A stretch of 64,000 bases of DNA from positions 62,001 to 126,000 of the forward strand of contig QCJH01000001.1 of NCBI GenBank assembly GCA_003216155.1, in the 5' to 3' direction. Made by a program: the position numbers and the translations under genes. Of the stretch, positions 29,971-40,567 are shown piece by piece. The first letter of the stretch is position 1; each line of letters begins with the position of its first letter. Origin of the DNA: Prochlorococcus sp. AG-409-A19. Its GTDB lineage: Bacteria > Cyanobacteriota > Cyanobacteriia > PCC-6307 > Cyanobiaceae. The notes under the pieces were generated by a model that saw only the letters and a program-made list of their open reading frames with translations, was not told the origin of the DNA and did no database searches.

Positions 29971-32900
29971 CTAATAATTTGAATTTTCTATCTTTTCCTC
30001 AGACTTAATTAGCATTGACTTAAGATTATCCTTAATCGATATAGTACAGGTTTTCCACATACTTCTATTGCTTGCTTCTAGTAATCTCTCAGATATATCT
30101 CTTAGTACCCATGGATTGTTATCATATAGGAATTGTGAAACATCTTTATTACATAGCCACTTATCATATATTTCTTCATAACACCAATCTTCTACGCTAT
30201 CTGTTGATGCATCATACGCAAATAGATAATCTACACTAGCTCCCATCTCAAAACCACCCTTATATCCATGTTTAATCATTCCTTTAATCCATCTTGGATT
30301 TAACATTCTACTTCTAACAACCTTGCTTATTTCCTTTTCAATATTGGTAATTTTTATTCTCTCAGGCCTTGAGTGATCTCCGAAAAGAAGAGTAGGTTTT
30401 TTTCCATTTATAGCTTCAATTGCAGCAGATAAACCTCCTTGGAATTGATAATAATCATCTGAATCTAATATATCATGTTCTCTATTATCTTGGTTATGTA
30501 AAACGACTTCAATGTCTTTTAAAGAGGATTCCAATCCTTCCCTATCAAGAATAGGATTATTAACTCCATCATAACGCCACTTACTCCATTCAATATAGCT
30601 TTTACCGAGATCTTCTCTTTTCTCCCATGCTCCGGAATCTATAAGTGCTTGCAGACCTGCTCCGTATGAGCCTGGTGCTGAACCAAATATTCTTCCTGTA
30701 AAACCTTGCCTACGATTAATTTTAGCTAGTGGATTCATTTCATCTGATTCATCTAACATACTAACTCTCATCTGTGCAATATATACCCAGCTAACTAATT
30801 GGGGAAAAGCATCTCTAAAGAGGCCGGATATTCTTAAAGTAACGTCTACTCGAGGCCTTCCTAGAATACTTAACGGAATTATCTCTATATCCACCATTCG
30901 TCTTGTTCTGCCATCCCATACAGGTCTAACACCAATTAACGAGAATAATTCAGCTATATCTTCTCCACCATTACGCATAGTTGCTGTTCCCCATACAGAC
31001 ATAGCCATTTTTTTAAGGTGTTGACCTTCTTCTAATAAATGAATTTCTAATAGTTTTTCAGAACTTCTTCTACCTAGGTCCCAAGCAGCCTCAGTTGGTA
31101 AACCTCTAAGGTCCACACTATAAAAGTTTCTCCCCGTAGGGAGAACATCCTGCCTACCTCTGCTAGGAGCTCCAGAAGGACCACTTTCAATTCTTTTGCC
31201 ATTTAATACATTTATTAGAGCTTTCTTTTCATGGTCATAGGAATTAAATAAATTTATCCACAGTCTATTCTTAATGTGCTTATGGTATTCACTTTGTGGT
31301 AATTCCAAGAGCCAATTATAAATAGGAAGTGCTAGTTTTTGAAAGATTGAATCATTAGCTTCATCTCTACACTTATCTGCTATCAATAGAGTGAGAAAAT
31401 ACAATGCTTGTTCTTCAATGAAATCAACAGCATCTCCAACTTTTCTAAAATTCCTATCTGAGTATCTCTTGATCCTAGAAATATCCTTTTCACTAAGTTT
31501 ATCTCCTTCTTCATCTATCCATGGATCTAACTCTAGGCCAAGTTTATTTGCAATTTCCTGTGTTAATCCAGGGTAATTAGAAGTAGGAGGTCTACATATG
31601 CAAAGTAGTAGTTCAATCATTTTTTCGTTTGATGGTTTTTCCCCTAACCGATGAAGACCTGTTCTTATTTGAGCTTCTTTTAATTCACACAAATATGATT
31701 CTATCTTGTTGAAAAGTTCATCATTATTTGGCAATGAATTAGGTTGAATATCTAATTCAATATTTGAAAGCTTTTCTTGTCTTATTATTGTTACTATTTT
31801 ATCTTCTAAAAGTTTACTTCTGTTAGAGTGTAGTTGACATGACTCATAATATTCATCCATTAATGATTCTAGCTTGTCTAATTGACCATATAACTTTGCT
31901 CTGCCTAGGGGAGGGGTCATGTGGTCTAAAATGACTGCTTGAGTTCTTCTTTTGGCTTGAGAGCCCTCTCCTGGGTCATTTACAATAAATGGATATACAT
32001 TAGGTATACAATCCATTGCTAGGTCAGGTGAACACTTAGAACTAATGCCAACTCCTTTTCCAGGCAACCATTCAACGCTTCCATGCTTTCCAAGGTGAAT
32101 TACTAAATTGCATTTGAATATATCTCGCATCCAAAGATATTGTGCTAAATATCGATGAGGAGGTGGTAGGTCAGGCGAATGAATATCAGTTATGTTATCT
32201 GAATCATAACCCCTACTTGGCTGTAATAGTATTGCTATATTGCCAAACTGAAGACCAATAATAGCAAAACCTGTCTCATCTAAATCAATAGCTTTGGTAG
32301 GATCACCCCAACGTTTCTCTATGAATGTCTTTACGTCAATATCAACTTTACTCCACCATTTTAAATAATTTGTTAATGGTAAATAATCTAAAGGTGTTAA
32401 ATGTTTTGTTTCATCAGAATTAGTCCTAGAGCGAAGTAATCTATTTATCAATTCATTACTATTCTTAGGGAGTATATTCTCATCTATGAAGTAACCCTCA
32501 TCTTTTAACCAATTTAATATGTTTAAGGCACTACGTGGGGTGTCTAACCCCACACCGTTAGCAATTCGACCATCTCTAATCGGGTAGTTTGCTAGTACGA
32601 TTACAATTCTCTTGTCCTTGTTTAATTTATTATTAAGCAGCGTCCACTTGTTAGCATGTCTTGCTACCCACTCTATACCCTTATTATACGGAACTAATTC
32701 CTCAATATTCGATGATAATAAAGTATCAATTCTTTTTTTTTCCCTAAATGCACCTGGCCTAGTAGTTATTCTACCATCAATTTCAGGCAGAACTACCTGC
32801 AATGAAAGGTCTACAGGTTGTAGTCCTACACTACTATTATTCCAATGATCAATTGATGAGGAGCTGGTAAGTAATTGCAATACTGGTATATTTAAACCAT

Positions 32901-33726
32901 CCCATAGACATTTCTTATCAAGCCTTTCTTCATATTCTATGGAGGCAAATGAAGTAGTAGTTATTATCAATTCTACTTGTTCTCTTTTGAATAGGTTTAT
33001 TATTGCGTTCTTTATAGACTCATCCCTTAAACTGCTAACAAATAAAGTCCTAGGAATTAACCCTAGGAGTCTTAACTTCTTATTTAATTCTTTAGGCAAT
33101 GCCAAATCATTTGCCTGATATAGTGCTTTATACATTATTATTCCAATTTTTCTACCCTGTTCAGTTTTCCAATCCCATTTGATTGGATCTTCAGAAAATT
33201 CTATCTCAAATGAATCATCAAATTCATCTACTCTCTCTCTCAATTGAAGAAGTGATTTGAGGAAGACTTTCATATTATTAATACCTCCTTCCCTCAATAA
33301 CTTTGCTAGTTTGGTAGAATATCTAATAGATAGACTTCCTAAGCTGTTTAATGACTCATCTTGATCTGCTGTTCCAGCAAGTACAATTAATATTCTTTCT
33401 TTATTGTCAGATTGCCATTTAATAAATTGCTCAAGTCCATAACTCCAATGTCCTCTGCCACCTAGGAGTCTAATTACGACAAGTTTTGCCTCCTTTGCTG
33501 TAGTGGAGATGTAGTGGTCTATCTGGGCTGGATGGTAAAGCGCAGATATATCTAAAGCCTTAATTTGGCCATTCCAGTGACTAAGGCTAGGATCAGCTAA
33601 AGCTGCTGATAATGTTGCTATATCAGTTTTCGCGCTAGTTAAAAATAAACTAGTCGCTGATGGCTGTTCCACCAAGGCAATGTCCTCGGATGGCTCAGTA
33701 CTAGAAATTCCTGCTATTCGATGCAT
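29971..33726 (-). CDS. cobN: Cobaltochelatase subunit CobN
   Basis: CobN is the large subunit that inserts cobalt into the corrin ring (hydrogenobyrinate a,c-diamide in the aerobic pathway). The 1,251-residue protein is a paralogue of ChlH and shares the hallmark LVIHLGKHGSVEWLPGKGVG near residue 545; ChlH has the matching [14 protein letters not shown]. The C-terminal region has FGSAPGSYGAGL and NPRWIKGMIKHGYKGG, again parallel to ChlH. Cyanobacteria often lack CobS/CobT, so it may borrow the ChlI/ChlD motor; that is inference. It is divergent from ilvE, with a 76-bp gap. Confidence 0.95.
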   Translation of the reverse strand: MHRIAGISSTEPSEDIALVEQPSATSLFLTSAKTDIATLSAALADPSLSHWNGQIKALDISALYHPAQIDHYISTTAKEAKLVVIRLLGGRGHWSYGLEQFIKWQSDNKERILIVLAGTADQDESLNSLGSLSIRYSTKLAKLLREGGINNMKVFLKSLLQLRERVDEFDDSFEIEFSEDPIKWDWKTEQGRKIGIIMYKALYQANDLALPKELNKKLRLLGLIPRTLFVSSLRDESIKNAIINLFKREQVELIITTTSFASIEYEERLDKKCLWDGLNIPVLQLLTSSSSIDHWNNSSVGLQPVDLSLQVVLPEIDGRITTRPGAFREKKRIDTLLSSNIEELVPYNKGIEWVARHANKWTLLNNKLNKDKRIVIVLANYPIRDGRIANGVGLDTPRSALNILNWLKDEGYFIDENILPKNSNELINRLLRSRTNSDETKHLTPLDYLPLTNYLKWWSKVDIDVKTFIEKRWGDPTKAIDLDETGFAIIGLQFGNIAILLQPSRGYDSDNITDIHSPDLPPPHRYLAQYLWMRDIFKCNLVIHLGKHGSVEWLPGKGVGISSKCSPDLAMDCIPNVYPFIVNDPGEGSQAKRRTQAVILDHMTPPLGRAKLYGQLDKLESLMDEYYESCQLHSNRSKLLEDKIVTIIRQEKLSNIELDIQPNSLPNNDELFNKIESYLCELKEAQIRTGLHRLGEKPSNEKMIELLLCICRPPTSNYPGLTQEIANKLGLELDPWIDEEGDKLSEKDISRIKRYSDRNFRKVGDAVDFIEEQALYFLTLLIADKCRDEANDSIFQKLALPIYNWLLELPQSEYHKHIKNRLWINLFNSYDHEKKALINVLNGKRIESGPSGAPSRGRQDVLPTGRNFYSVDLRGLPTEAAWDLGRRSSEKLLEIHLLEEGQHLKKMAMSVWGTATMRNGGEDIAELFSLIGVRPVWDGRTRRMVDIEIIPLSILGRPRVDVTLRISGLFRDAFPQLVSWVYIAQMRVSMLDESDEMNPLAKINRRQGFTGRIFGSAPGSYGAGLQALIDSGAWEKREDLGKSYIEWSKWRYDGVNNPILDREGLESSLKDIEVVLHNQDNREHDILDSDDYYQFQGGLSAAIEAINGKKPTLLFGDHSRPERIKITNIEKEISKVVRSRMLNPRWIKGMIKHGYKGGFEMGASVDYLFAYDASTDSVEDWCYEEIYDKWLCNKDVSQFLYDNNPWVLRDISERLLEASNRSMWKTCTISIKDNLKSMLIKSEEKIENSNY

Positions 33727-33802
33727 TTACACACTCTCGTTGTTTGCTCACCAACTATTGGAGAGACTAGGGCCAAGAACACTGACTTAGAGCATTCCAA
33801 CC

Positions 33803-34723
33803 ATGCATGATTTTCTTCCATATGCCTGGTTTCAAGGAAAGTGTGTTCCTTTTCATGAGGCAAAAATTTCTATAGCGACTCATGCGCTGCATTACGGAAC
33901 AGGAGCATTTGGTGGAATGCGAGCTGTTCCTGATCCTCAAGACAATTCGAGTGTACTCTTGTTTAGGGCTGATCGTCATGCTAAGCGGTTAAGTCAGAGT
34001 GCCAAATTACTTCTAACAGAACTAGATGAAAGTAAAGTTTTGAATGCCTTGGCGCAAATACTAATAGCTAATAAACCAGATAAACCAATATATTTACGTC
34101 CATTTGTTTATACAAGTGATCTTGGAATAGCACCGAGATTGCATAATATCGAAACAGATTTTTTTATTTATGGACTTGAATTAGGCGACTATCTTTCGCC
34201 TGAAGGTGTAACATGTAGATTTAGTAGTTGGTATAGACAAGAAGATCGAACATTACCATTACGTGGAAAAATCAGTGGGGCCTATATAACGAGTTCCTTA
34301 GCGAAAACTGAGGCTGTTCTAAGTGGATTCGATGAAGCTCTATTATTGAATAGTAGAGGAAAGATAAGTGAGGCTAGTGGTATGAACCTGTTTATTGTTA
34401 GAGAGGGAAATTTAATTACTCCTAGTGTCGATCAAGATATATTAGAAGGTATAACAAGAGCAAGTGTCATTGAAATTGCAAGAGGTATGGGAATACCCGT
34501 TATTGAAAGAGCTGTAGATAAGACAGAGTTATTTATTGCTGATGAAGTTTTCCTAACAGGTACAGCAGCTAAAATCACACCGATAAGAAGGATCGAATCT
34601 ACAGAATTAAAATCCTTAAGGCCTGTCATGAACAAACTAAGAAAAAAGCTTACTGCTATAACTGAAGGTAGAGATCCCGAATATAAGCATTGGATAACTA
34701 GGATTAATGTCAGAAGTGATTAA
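33803..34723 (+). CDS. ilvE: Branched-chain amino acid aminotransferase
   Basis: IlvE carries out the last step of leucine, isoleucine and valine synthesis with PLP. The 306-residue protein shows the fold-type IV class: WFQGKCVPFHEAKISIATHALHYGTGAFGGMRA at the N-terminus and, near residue 160, GKISGAYITSSLAKTEAVLSGFDEALLLN, where the lysine of GKIS is the expected PLP-binding residue. GKISEASGMNLFIV and FLTGTAAKITPI follow. It lies 62 bp upstream of metH on the same strand. Confidence 0.93.
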   Translation: MHDFLPYAWFQGKCVPFHEAKISIATHALHYGTGAFGGMRAVPDPQDNSSVLLFRADRHAKRLSQSAKLLLTELDESKVLNALAQILIANKPDKPIYLRPFVYTSDLGIAPRLHNIETDFFIYGLELGDYLSPEGVTCRFSSWYRQEDRTLPLRGKISGAYITSSLAKTEAVLSGFDEALLLNSRGKISEASGMNLFIVREGNLITPSVDQDILEGITRASVIEIARGMGIPVIERAVDKTELFIADEVFLTGTAAKITPIRRIESTELKSLRPVMNKLRKKLTAITEGRDPEYKHWITRINVRSD

Positions 34724-34785
34724 ACTATTTGTATTTGTATTAAACTGATGACAATTAAAGTATTTACTACCTCCCTTATATATTA

Positions 34786-37700
34786 ATGGAAACTAGCATA
34801 ACTACAAAAAATACTATGCATTCTGATTTTTTAGACCGACTTTATTCTCATGAAGAATCAGTTGTTGTTTTTGATGGAGCAACTGGAACATCACTACAGA
34901 ATTTGAACTTAACAGAAGTGGATTTTGGGGGAATAAACCTTGAAGGATGTAATGAAAATCTTGTTTTAACAAATCCACAAGCAGTAAAAAAAGTACATAG
35001 GGATTTTTTGGAGGCTGGATGTGATGTTATCGAGACAAATTCATTTGGTGGTGCATCTATTGTATTAGCTGAATATGGATTAGAGGACCAATCCTATAAA
35101 TTAAACAAGTTATCTGCAAAAATAGCAAAAGAGATAGCCGATGAATATAGTAGCGAAGAGAAAAAAAGATTTGTAGCAGGATCAATTGGTCCTACTACAA
35201 AATTACCAACACTAAAACATATAGATTTAGATAGTTTAAGAGACTCATATATTATTCAATCATTAGGTCTTATTGACGGAAATGTTGACCTAATGTTAAT
35301 TGAGACATGTCAGGATGTCTTACAAATCAAGGCTGCCTTACAAGCTTTAGAAATTGCATTTAAAGAAAGGGGTAAAAGAATTCCAATAATGGTGTCCGTA
35401 ACCATGGAAACAACGGGAACTATGCTTATGGGTACAGATATTGGAGCTGTAATTACTATTCTAGAACCATACCCAATAGAGATATTGGGTCTTAATTGTG
35501 CAACTGGACCGGAACAAATGAAAGAACATATAAAATATTTGTCAGAATACTCACCATTCACTATAAGTTGTATACCGAACGCTGGATTACCTGAAAATAT
35601 TGGAGGTATAGCACATTACAGACTAACTCCTATAGAGTTAAAAATGCAGTTAATGCACTTTATAAAGGATTTAGGGGTTAGAATTATTGGGGGTTGTTGT
35701 GGTACTACTCCTGATCATATTAAATCCTTAGTTGAGCTCTCAAACGACTTAACGCCAGCCAAACGTATAACACGAAAAGCAAAGGAATTATTTAATAGAC
35801 CAAAATATAACTATGTTCCTTCTGCCTCATCGCTATATACCAGTACAACATACAAACAAGATAATTCCTTTCTAATAATTGGTGAAAAACTAAATGCTAG
35901 TGGTTCAAAAAAAACAAGAGAAATGCTTGATAAGGAGGATTGGGATGGCCTAGTTGGTATCGCAAGGAATCAAGTCAAGGAAAATGCTCACATAATTGAT
36001 GTCAATGTTGATTATGTGGGTAGAGATGGTATATCAGATATGAATAATATAGTAAGTAGGTTAGTGACTAATATTAATTTACCAATAATGATCGATTCTA
36101 CTGACTGGCAGAAAATGGAAAGTGGATTAAAAGTCGCGGGTGGAAAATGCTTATTAAACTCTACTAACTATGAAGATGGAGAAGAAAGATTCTTAAAAGT
36201 TCTCGAATTAGCTAAGTATTATGGGGCTGGAGTTGTAATAGGTACGATTGATGAAGAAGGTATGGCAAGGACGGCAATAAAGAAGTTTGAAATTGCATCC
36301 AGAGCATATGATTCATGCCTTGAGTTTGGTATACCTGCATATGAAATATTTTATGACCCTCTAGCATTACCAATTTCAACTGGTATAGAGGAAGATAGGA
36401 GAAATGCATTGGAAACAATTGAAGCAATTAATATGATTAATAAGAAGCTAAAAGATGTTCATATATTACTTGGTATATCAAATGTTAGTTTTGGGTTATC
36501 ACCTGCTGCCAGAATTACACTAAATTCTGTATTTTTGAATGAATGCTGTGCAAATGGTATGGATGCAGCTATTGTCTCACCTGCCAAAATATTGCCTCTC
36601 AGCAAGATAAGTTCAGAACATAAAGAAATCTGTATAGATTTAATTAGAGATAACAGAAGATATAATGACGGCAATTGTACCTATGATCCACTTGCGGAAT
36701 TAACAAATGCTTTTGATGGTATTTCAACAAAAGATGCCAGAAAGAAGTTATCAACTCTTGGCAAATTAAACGTTGAGGACAGACTCAAGCAACATATTAT
36801 TGATGGAGAACGCGTAGGCCTTGAAGATTCGCTATCAGAAGCGCTAACCAAGTATAAACCGCTAAATATAATTAATGAATATTTGCTCGAAGGGATGAAG
36901 GTTGTCGGCGATTTATTTGGTTCTGGTCAAATGCAATTACCTTTTGTTCTTCAATCGGCCGAGACAATGAAATTTTCAGTAGCTTATTTAGAGCCATATA
37001 TTGAGGCTGAACAAGGTAAAATAAGCTCTAAAGGTACTTTTCTAATAGCTACTGTTAAGGGAGATGTGCATGATATAGGAAAGAATCTCGTCGACATCAT
37101 TCTAACTAATAACGGATATGAGGTTATAAACCTGGGAATAAAGCAGGATGTTTCACAAATTATAAATGCTCAAAAGAAATATAAAGCTGATTGCATTGCA
37201 ATGAGCGGACTTCTCGTTAAGTCTACAGCTTTTATGAAGGAAAATTTACAGGCTTTTAATGATGCTGGTATTACCGTTCCTGTTATTCTAGGTGGAGCAG
37301 CATTGACACCCAAATTTGTAAATCAAGATTGTGGGGATACATATAATGGCATAGTTATCTATGGAAAGGATGCATTTACTGACTTGAGGTTTATGGATGA
37401 ATATATACAGTCTAAGGCAAACTCTCAGTGGGATGATTGCAAAGGATTTCTTAATAAGAGACAGAATACAATTACTAAGATCAATCATGCACAATCTAAT
37501 AAATCAAAAGATAACAAATCATTATCTAAATACAGCGAAAATCTATCAATAGAAGTAAATAATAAGCGTTCACTACGCATACCAGAAGAACCAGCAGTCA
37601 AGCCACCATTTATTGGAACAAAAATATTAACCTCTAGTTCTATACCTCTAGACGAGATATTATATTATTTGGATCATAATGCTCTTTACGCAGGACAATG

Positions 37701-38397
37701 GCAATTTAGGAAAACTAAAGAACAATCACGAAAAGAATATGATCTCTTTCTACGTGATAATGCTCGGCCAGTACTAGATAAACTAATAGATTTAGTCACA
37801 AATGACAATTTAATATTTCCCTCAGTTGCATATGGTTATTTCCCATGTGGTAGAAGAGGAAATTCTTTAGATATATTTGATTATGAATGTAATGAGAAAT
37901 TAGTTGAATTTCAATTTCCACGCCAAAAAGGTGGAAACAGTTATTGCATTTCAGATTATTATAGAGATTTAAAAGATAATAAACCTAGCGATTATATACC
38001 TATGCAAGCAGTGACTGTAGGTCAAAGAGCAAGTGTATATGCACAAGATTTATTTAAGTCTGATTCATACAGTGAGTATCTATATTTTCATGGTTTTGCT
38101 GTTCAACTGGCAGAAGCATTAGCTGAGTGGTGTCATTCACGTATAAGGAAGGAATTAGGTTTTGAGCATTTAGAGCCAGATACTCTAAATGATATTTTAG
38201 CTCAACGATATAGGGGATCTAGATTTTCGTTTGGTTACCCTGCTTGCCCAAATGTATCAGATTCAAGGCATCAATTAAAGTTATTACAGGCAGACAGAAT
38301 AGGTTTAATTATAGATGAAAGTGATCAGTTATATCCAGAACAAAGCACAACGGCATTAATCGCTATTCACAGCTCAGCCCGCTACTTTAGTGCTTAA
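34786..38397 (+). CDS. metH: Cobalamin-dependent methionine synthase
   Basis: MetH transfers a methyl group from methyl-tetrahydrofolate to homocysteine through cobalamin. The 1,203-residue protein has all four modules: homocysteine domain ([12 protein letters not shown] near residue 26; zinc ligands in [10 protein letters not shown] near residue 307), pterin domain ([20 protein letters not shown]), B12 domain with the cobalt-ligand motif [11 protein letters not shown] near residue 762, and a C-terminal AdoMet-binding reactivation domain ([11 protein letters not shown] and [11 protein letters not shown]). Co-occurrence with cobN and cobU fits a B12-making cell. I saw no cobalamin riboswitch in the 62-bp leader. 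Confidence 0.97.
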   Translation: METSITTKNTMHSDFLDRLYSHEESVVVFDGATGTSLQNLNLTEVDFGGINLEGCNENLVLTNPQAVKKVHRDFLEAGCDVIETNSFGGASIVLAEYGLEDQSYKLNKLSAKIAKEIADEYSSEEKKRFVAGSIGPTTKLPTLKHIDLDSLRDSYIIQSLGLIDGNVDLMLIETCQDVLQIKAALQALEIAFKERGKRIPIMVSVTMETTGTMLMGTDIGAVITILEPYPIEILGLNCATGPEQMKEHIKYLSEYSPFTISCIPNAGLPENIGGIAHYRLTPIELKMQLMHFIKDLGVRIIGGCCGTTPDHIKSLVELSNDLTPAKRITRKAKELFNRPKYNYVPSASSLYTSTTYKQDNSFLIIGEKLNASGSKKTREMLDKEDWDGLVGIARNQVKENAHIIDVNVDYVGRDGISDMNNIVSRLVTNINLPIMIDSTDWQKMESGLKVAGGKCLLNSTNYEDGEERFLKVLELAKYYGAGVVIGTIDEEGMARTAIKKFEIASRAYDSCLEFGIPAYEIFYDPLALPISTGIEEDRRNALETIEAINMINKKLKDVHILLGISNVSFGLSPAARITLNSVFLNECCANGMDAAIVSPAKILPLSKISSEHKEICIDLIRDNRRYNDGNCTYDPLAELTNAFDGISTKDARKKLSTLGKLNVEDRLKQHIIDGERVGLEDSLSEALTKYKPLNIINEYLLEGMKVVGDLFGSGQMQLPFVLQSAETMKFSVAYLEPYIEAEQGKISSKGTFLIATVKGDVHDIGKNLVDIILTNNGYEVINLGIKQDVSQIINAQKKYKADCIAMSGLLVKSTAFMKENLQAFNDAGITVPVILGGAALTPKFVNQDCGDTYNGIVIYGKDAFTDLRFMDEYIQSKANSQWDDCKGFLNKRQNTITKINHAQSNKSKDNKSLSKYSENLSIEVNNKRSLRIPEEPAVKPPFIGTKILTSSSIPLDEILYYLDHNALYAGQWQFRKTKEQSRKEYDLFLRDNARPVLDKLIDLVTNDNLIFPSVAYGYFPCGRRGNSLDIFDYECNEKLVEFQFPRQKGGNSYCISDYYRDLKDNKPSDYIPMQAVTVGQRASVYAQDLFKSDSYSEYLYFHGFAVQLAEALAEWCHSRIRKELGFEHLEPDTLNDILAQRYRGSRFSFGYPACPNVSDSRHQLKLLQADRIGLIIDESDQLYPEQSTTALIAIHSSARYFSA

Positions 38398-38531
38398 AAT
38401 AATATACCAAAGTAAAATATTTTCTTTAATAGTATGAAATCATTTTTCTTACAAGCAAGATACTCCTAATGAATAATTAATGCTTGTAATAACTTGCCTG
38501 TAGATTAATTTGTGTTTTAGGTCCTAAATAG

Positions 38532-38762
38532 TCAGTCCTTACAAAGTGTCTCCATTGTTTCGATAACTTCTTGCTGGAATTCATCAAGGGAATCTGAGTC
38601 ACTTAAATCAATCCCTTCACCAGCTGCATTTTGCGTGAGCTCTTGAAAATGAAAAGCCCCTTCCCCATTTGCCAGGAACTCCATGGCAGATGTTTCACCA
38701 CTTTCTCGAAAAGCGTCGCACAGAGCTAAAAAAGCTCCGTCTTCAGTGAACTCCCAATCCAT
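38532..38762 (-). CDS. Small acidic hypothetical protein
   Basis: This 76-residue protein is strongly acidic and helical looking (MDWEFTEDGAFLALCDAFRES, then LDEFQQEVIETMETL). I do not recognise a domain. It begins with ATG at 38762 and has GC-richer codons than the surrounding spacers, which argues for a real gene. It is convergent with metH, 134 bp past its stop, and borders the long non-coding stretch upstream. The upstream sequence lacks an obvious Shine-Dalgarno. Confidence 0.6.
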   Translation of the reverse strand: MDWEFTEDGAFLALCDAFRESGETSAMEFLANGEGAFHFQELTQNAAGEGIDLSDSDSLDEFQQEVIETMETLCKD

Positions 38763-38882
38763 TGAGGAGAAATAACTGATTGACCTTTAACGCCTTCCCC
38801 CCTGGTTACGTCAACCATCTTTAAATGAAATGTGTCAGTAGTTTTTCAGTCCAACCCCTTGGATCAAGTGGTCACAATTTTG

Positions 38883-39187
38883 AGAACCACTGCACTGCAA
38901 GGGTTCTTAGAGCATATTTAAGCCTAATCGGTATTGAACCGAATTTTGAAATTAAATATTTTCTTTGATCGTTGTTTCAAAAAAAGAACGAGTTTATGGC
39001 CAATTCCAACCCTAGAAATCTGGTCGTTTGTTCCATAACTGGCCAGAACCGGGTTGACGTAGGACGAAAAGCGACCTGATAGGCGCCTAAAACAAGCTTC
39101 TGGAAGCCCTAGCGATGTAGAACAGCTCATACGTGCAAATGGACAGGTGGCTACCTTCTTGAGCCCTTCTAAACGCATAACAGGGCT
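38883..39187. ncRNA. Candidate structured non-coding RNA locus (unassigned)
   Basis: About 300 bp contain at least six stem-loops: AGAACC/GGTTCT (38883-38907), TCGGT/ACCGA (38928-38942), CTGGTC/GGCCAG (39020-39046), GCG-A-CCT/AGGCGC (39071-39086), GCTT/AAGC (39096-39107) and AGCCCT/AGGGCT (39162-39187). The base composition is richer in G and C than the flanks, as is usual for structured RNA in AT-rich genomes. I found none of the consensus blocks of RNase P RNA or SRP RNA, nor a tmRNA tag. The strand cannot be decided from sequence. Confidence 0.4.
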
Positions 39188-39408
39188 ATAACGACAATTG
39201 GTAAAGGTGATTCCAAAAGCAAGGTCGAGTTGAATTTATTTATTGAATTTAACTCAGTAGAAGAAAATAAACTAAATCGAGAGAAATAAGCTCAAGTATC
39301 CTATCAGAACTATTTAGAGATAGTCTATACAATAATCAAAATAGATTACATGAGTTTATTAATATAAAAGAGAATGATCAACATACAAGGTTAAAATACT
39401 TACTAAAT

Positions 39409-39441
39409 AATAATTCTATAATAATTCTATAATAATTCTAT
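39409..39441. repeat. Three perfect tandem copies of an 11-bp AT-rich repeat
   Basis: The unit AATAATTCTAT occurs at 39409-39419, 39420-39430 and 39431-39441 without mismatch. It lies 67 bp upstream of the ATP adenylyltransferase start. Tandem repeats of this size can change copy number by replication slippage. Confidence 0.9.
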
Positions 39442-39507
39442 CACAGATTTTTCTTTTAAATCGCTAATAAGCTATAATATTAGATGTATAAAGTCTTTTA
39501 GTAGGCA

Positions 39508-40353
39508 GTGACAAAGGAGCACTACTGGAAAACTGCGTTAATAAATTCAGATATTGCAGCTGAAAATGGTTCTTTAATACCCCTTAAAACCAAATTAATA
39601 CTAAGCAATGATTATTACCATAATGATTTTGAATTACGTGAGCTTAGAAGTAAATTTCCAATAAATAAGGAATCTAATGGTCCAAAAGTTAATCCTTTTA
39701 GGCCATTTGACCCTAGATTAAATATTGCAGATATTAGTAGTAAGCACGCATTAATACTTAACAAGTATCCTGTTCAAAAGGGACATATGTTGCTTATCAC
39801 TAAAAAGTGGGAGCCACAGTCTGGTTGGATTAATATATCAGATTTTGAGGCATTAATTGAAGTCGACAATGATACCAGTGGTCTTTGGTTTTACAATAGT
39901 GGTCAGAATGCAGGTGCAAGTCAACCACATAGACATATTCAACTCCTAAGAAGATCAACCAACGAAAAAGTTTGTCCTAGGGATTCCTGGTTTATTAAGA
40001 ACATAAATAATAATATACGTGTTAAAGATAGGCTAGGCTCAAGTCTATATATAATCAAGCGTTCTAATGATATTAACATTTCACAAGCCAATAACCTAAT
40101 GATGGATTACGTAGATCTTTGTCAGAAGAGTGATATTGGGCTCGTATATTGTGATGAAAAGCCTAGATTAGACTATAATTTAATAATAACAAGGGATTGG
40201 ATGGCAATAGTTAGAAGAAAGATGGAGGGATTAAATGGATTTAGTATAAATAGTCTAGGATTCGCTGGTTATATATTATCTACTAATAAATCAGATATGG
40301 ATTGGTATAAAAAGCACGGTCCCTTAGAACTACTTCTAGGAGTAGTGAAATAG
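39508..40353 (+). CDS. ATP adenylyltransferase (Ap4A phosphorylase type)
   Basis: This 281-residue protein matches the ATP adenylyltransferase family of the HIT superfamily, which splits diadenosine tetraphosphate with phosphate into ATP and ADP. The N-terminal part contains NPFRPFDPRLNIADISSKHALILNKYPVQKGHMLLIT, and the catalytic histidine motif is AGASQPHRHIQLL near residue 136. The start appears to be GTG at 39508. Codons are AT-rich. It stands alone between a long spacer and a small convergent gene. Confidence 0.85.
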   Translation: MTKEHYWKTALINSDIAAENGSLIPLKTKLILSNDYYHNDFELRELRSKFPINKESNGPKVNPFRPFDPRLNIADISSKHALILNKYPVQKGHMLLITKKWEPQSGWINISDFEALIEVDNDTSGLWFYNSGQNAGASQPHRHIQLLRRSTNEKVCPRDSWFIKNINNNIRVKDRLGSSLYIIKRSNDINISQANNLMMDYVDLCQKSDIGLVYCDEKPRLDYNLIITRDWMAIVRRKMEGLNGFSINSLGFAGYILSTNKSDMDWYKKHGPLELLLGVVK

Positions 40354-40372
40354 ATATGAGGAAAAATATCTA

Positions 40373-40567
40373 CTAATCTACAATTTGTTCGACCGATTGG
40401 TTTCGGCTTATCTGCTCCTCAAGTGTTTTAATAGAGGCATTAGTTGCTGATAGTCTTCTTTCTAGAGAATCTCTAAATAAAATCAAAAATTCTAGACGCT
40501 TTTGTTGAAGTCTTATTCGACGTTCTTTCATATTATTATTAGTTGAACAAAATTCTGATGAAATCAT
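40373..40567 (-). CDS. Small coiled-coil-like hypothetical protein
   Basis: The 64-residue protein is almost all charged helix: MKERRIRLQQKRLEFLILFRDSLERRLSATNASIKTLEEQ, with leucine and isoleucine spacing that suggests a coiled coil. I believe similar short proteins occur in other picocyanobacteria, but I know no function. The ATG at 40567 gives 64 residues; the ATG at 40531 gives 52 and fits the helical core better. It is convergent with the ATP adenylyltransferase gene. Confidence 0.5.
   Translation of the reverse strand: MISSEFCSTNNNMKERRIRLQQKRLEFLILFRDSLERRLSATNASIKTLEEQISRNQSVEQIVD

Larger units (their letters stand above)
38763..39507. other. 745-bp stretch without a convincing protein gene
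   Basis: The left part (about 38800-39190) is GC-richer than its surroundings and full of short inverted repeats. The right part (39190-39507) is very AT-rich and includes three tandem 11-bp repeats. A minus-strand open frame of 84 codons (38924-39178) and a plus-strand frame of 27 codons (38996-39079) overlap in the GC-rich part. Neither resembles a known protein or has a clear ribosome site. Confidence 0.5.

Noticed and set aside
34724..34785. Cobalamin riboswitch before metH
   Set aside because: The gap is only 62 bp, too short for the aptamer, and shows no B12-box.
38996..39079. 27-codon plus-strand frame beginning MANSNPRNL, considered as a leader peptide or tmRNA tag
   Set aside because: It is too long and lacks the hydrophobic, alanine-rich end of a tmRNA tag, and no ribosome site or downstream gene supports a leader peptide.
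38924..39178. 84-codon minus-strand frame as a protein gene
   Set aside because: It lies exactly over the stem-loop-rich part, has no recognisable domain or ribosome site, and its last codons run into AT-rich DNA. Structured RNA genes often give such chance frames.
38763..39507. tmRNA, RNase P RNA or SRP RNA
   Set aside because: The tmRNA tag and T-loop, the RNase P GAGGAAAGTCC block and the SRP GGTCAGGTCC-type core were not found on either strand. A divergent 6S RNA could not be excluded or shown.
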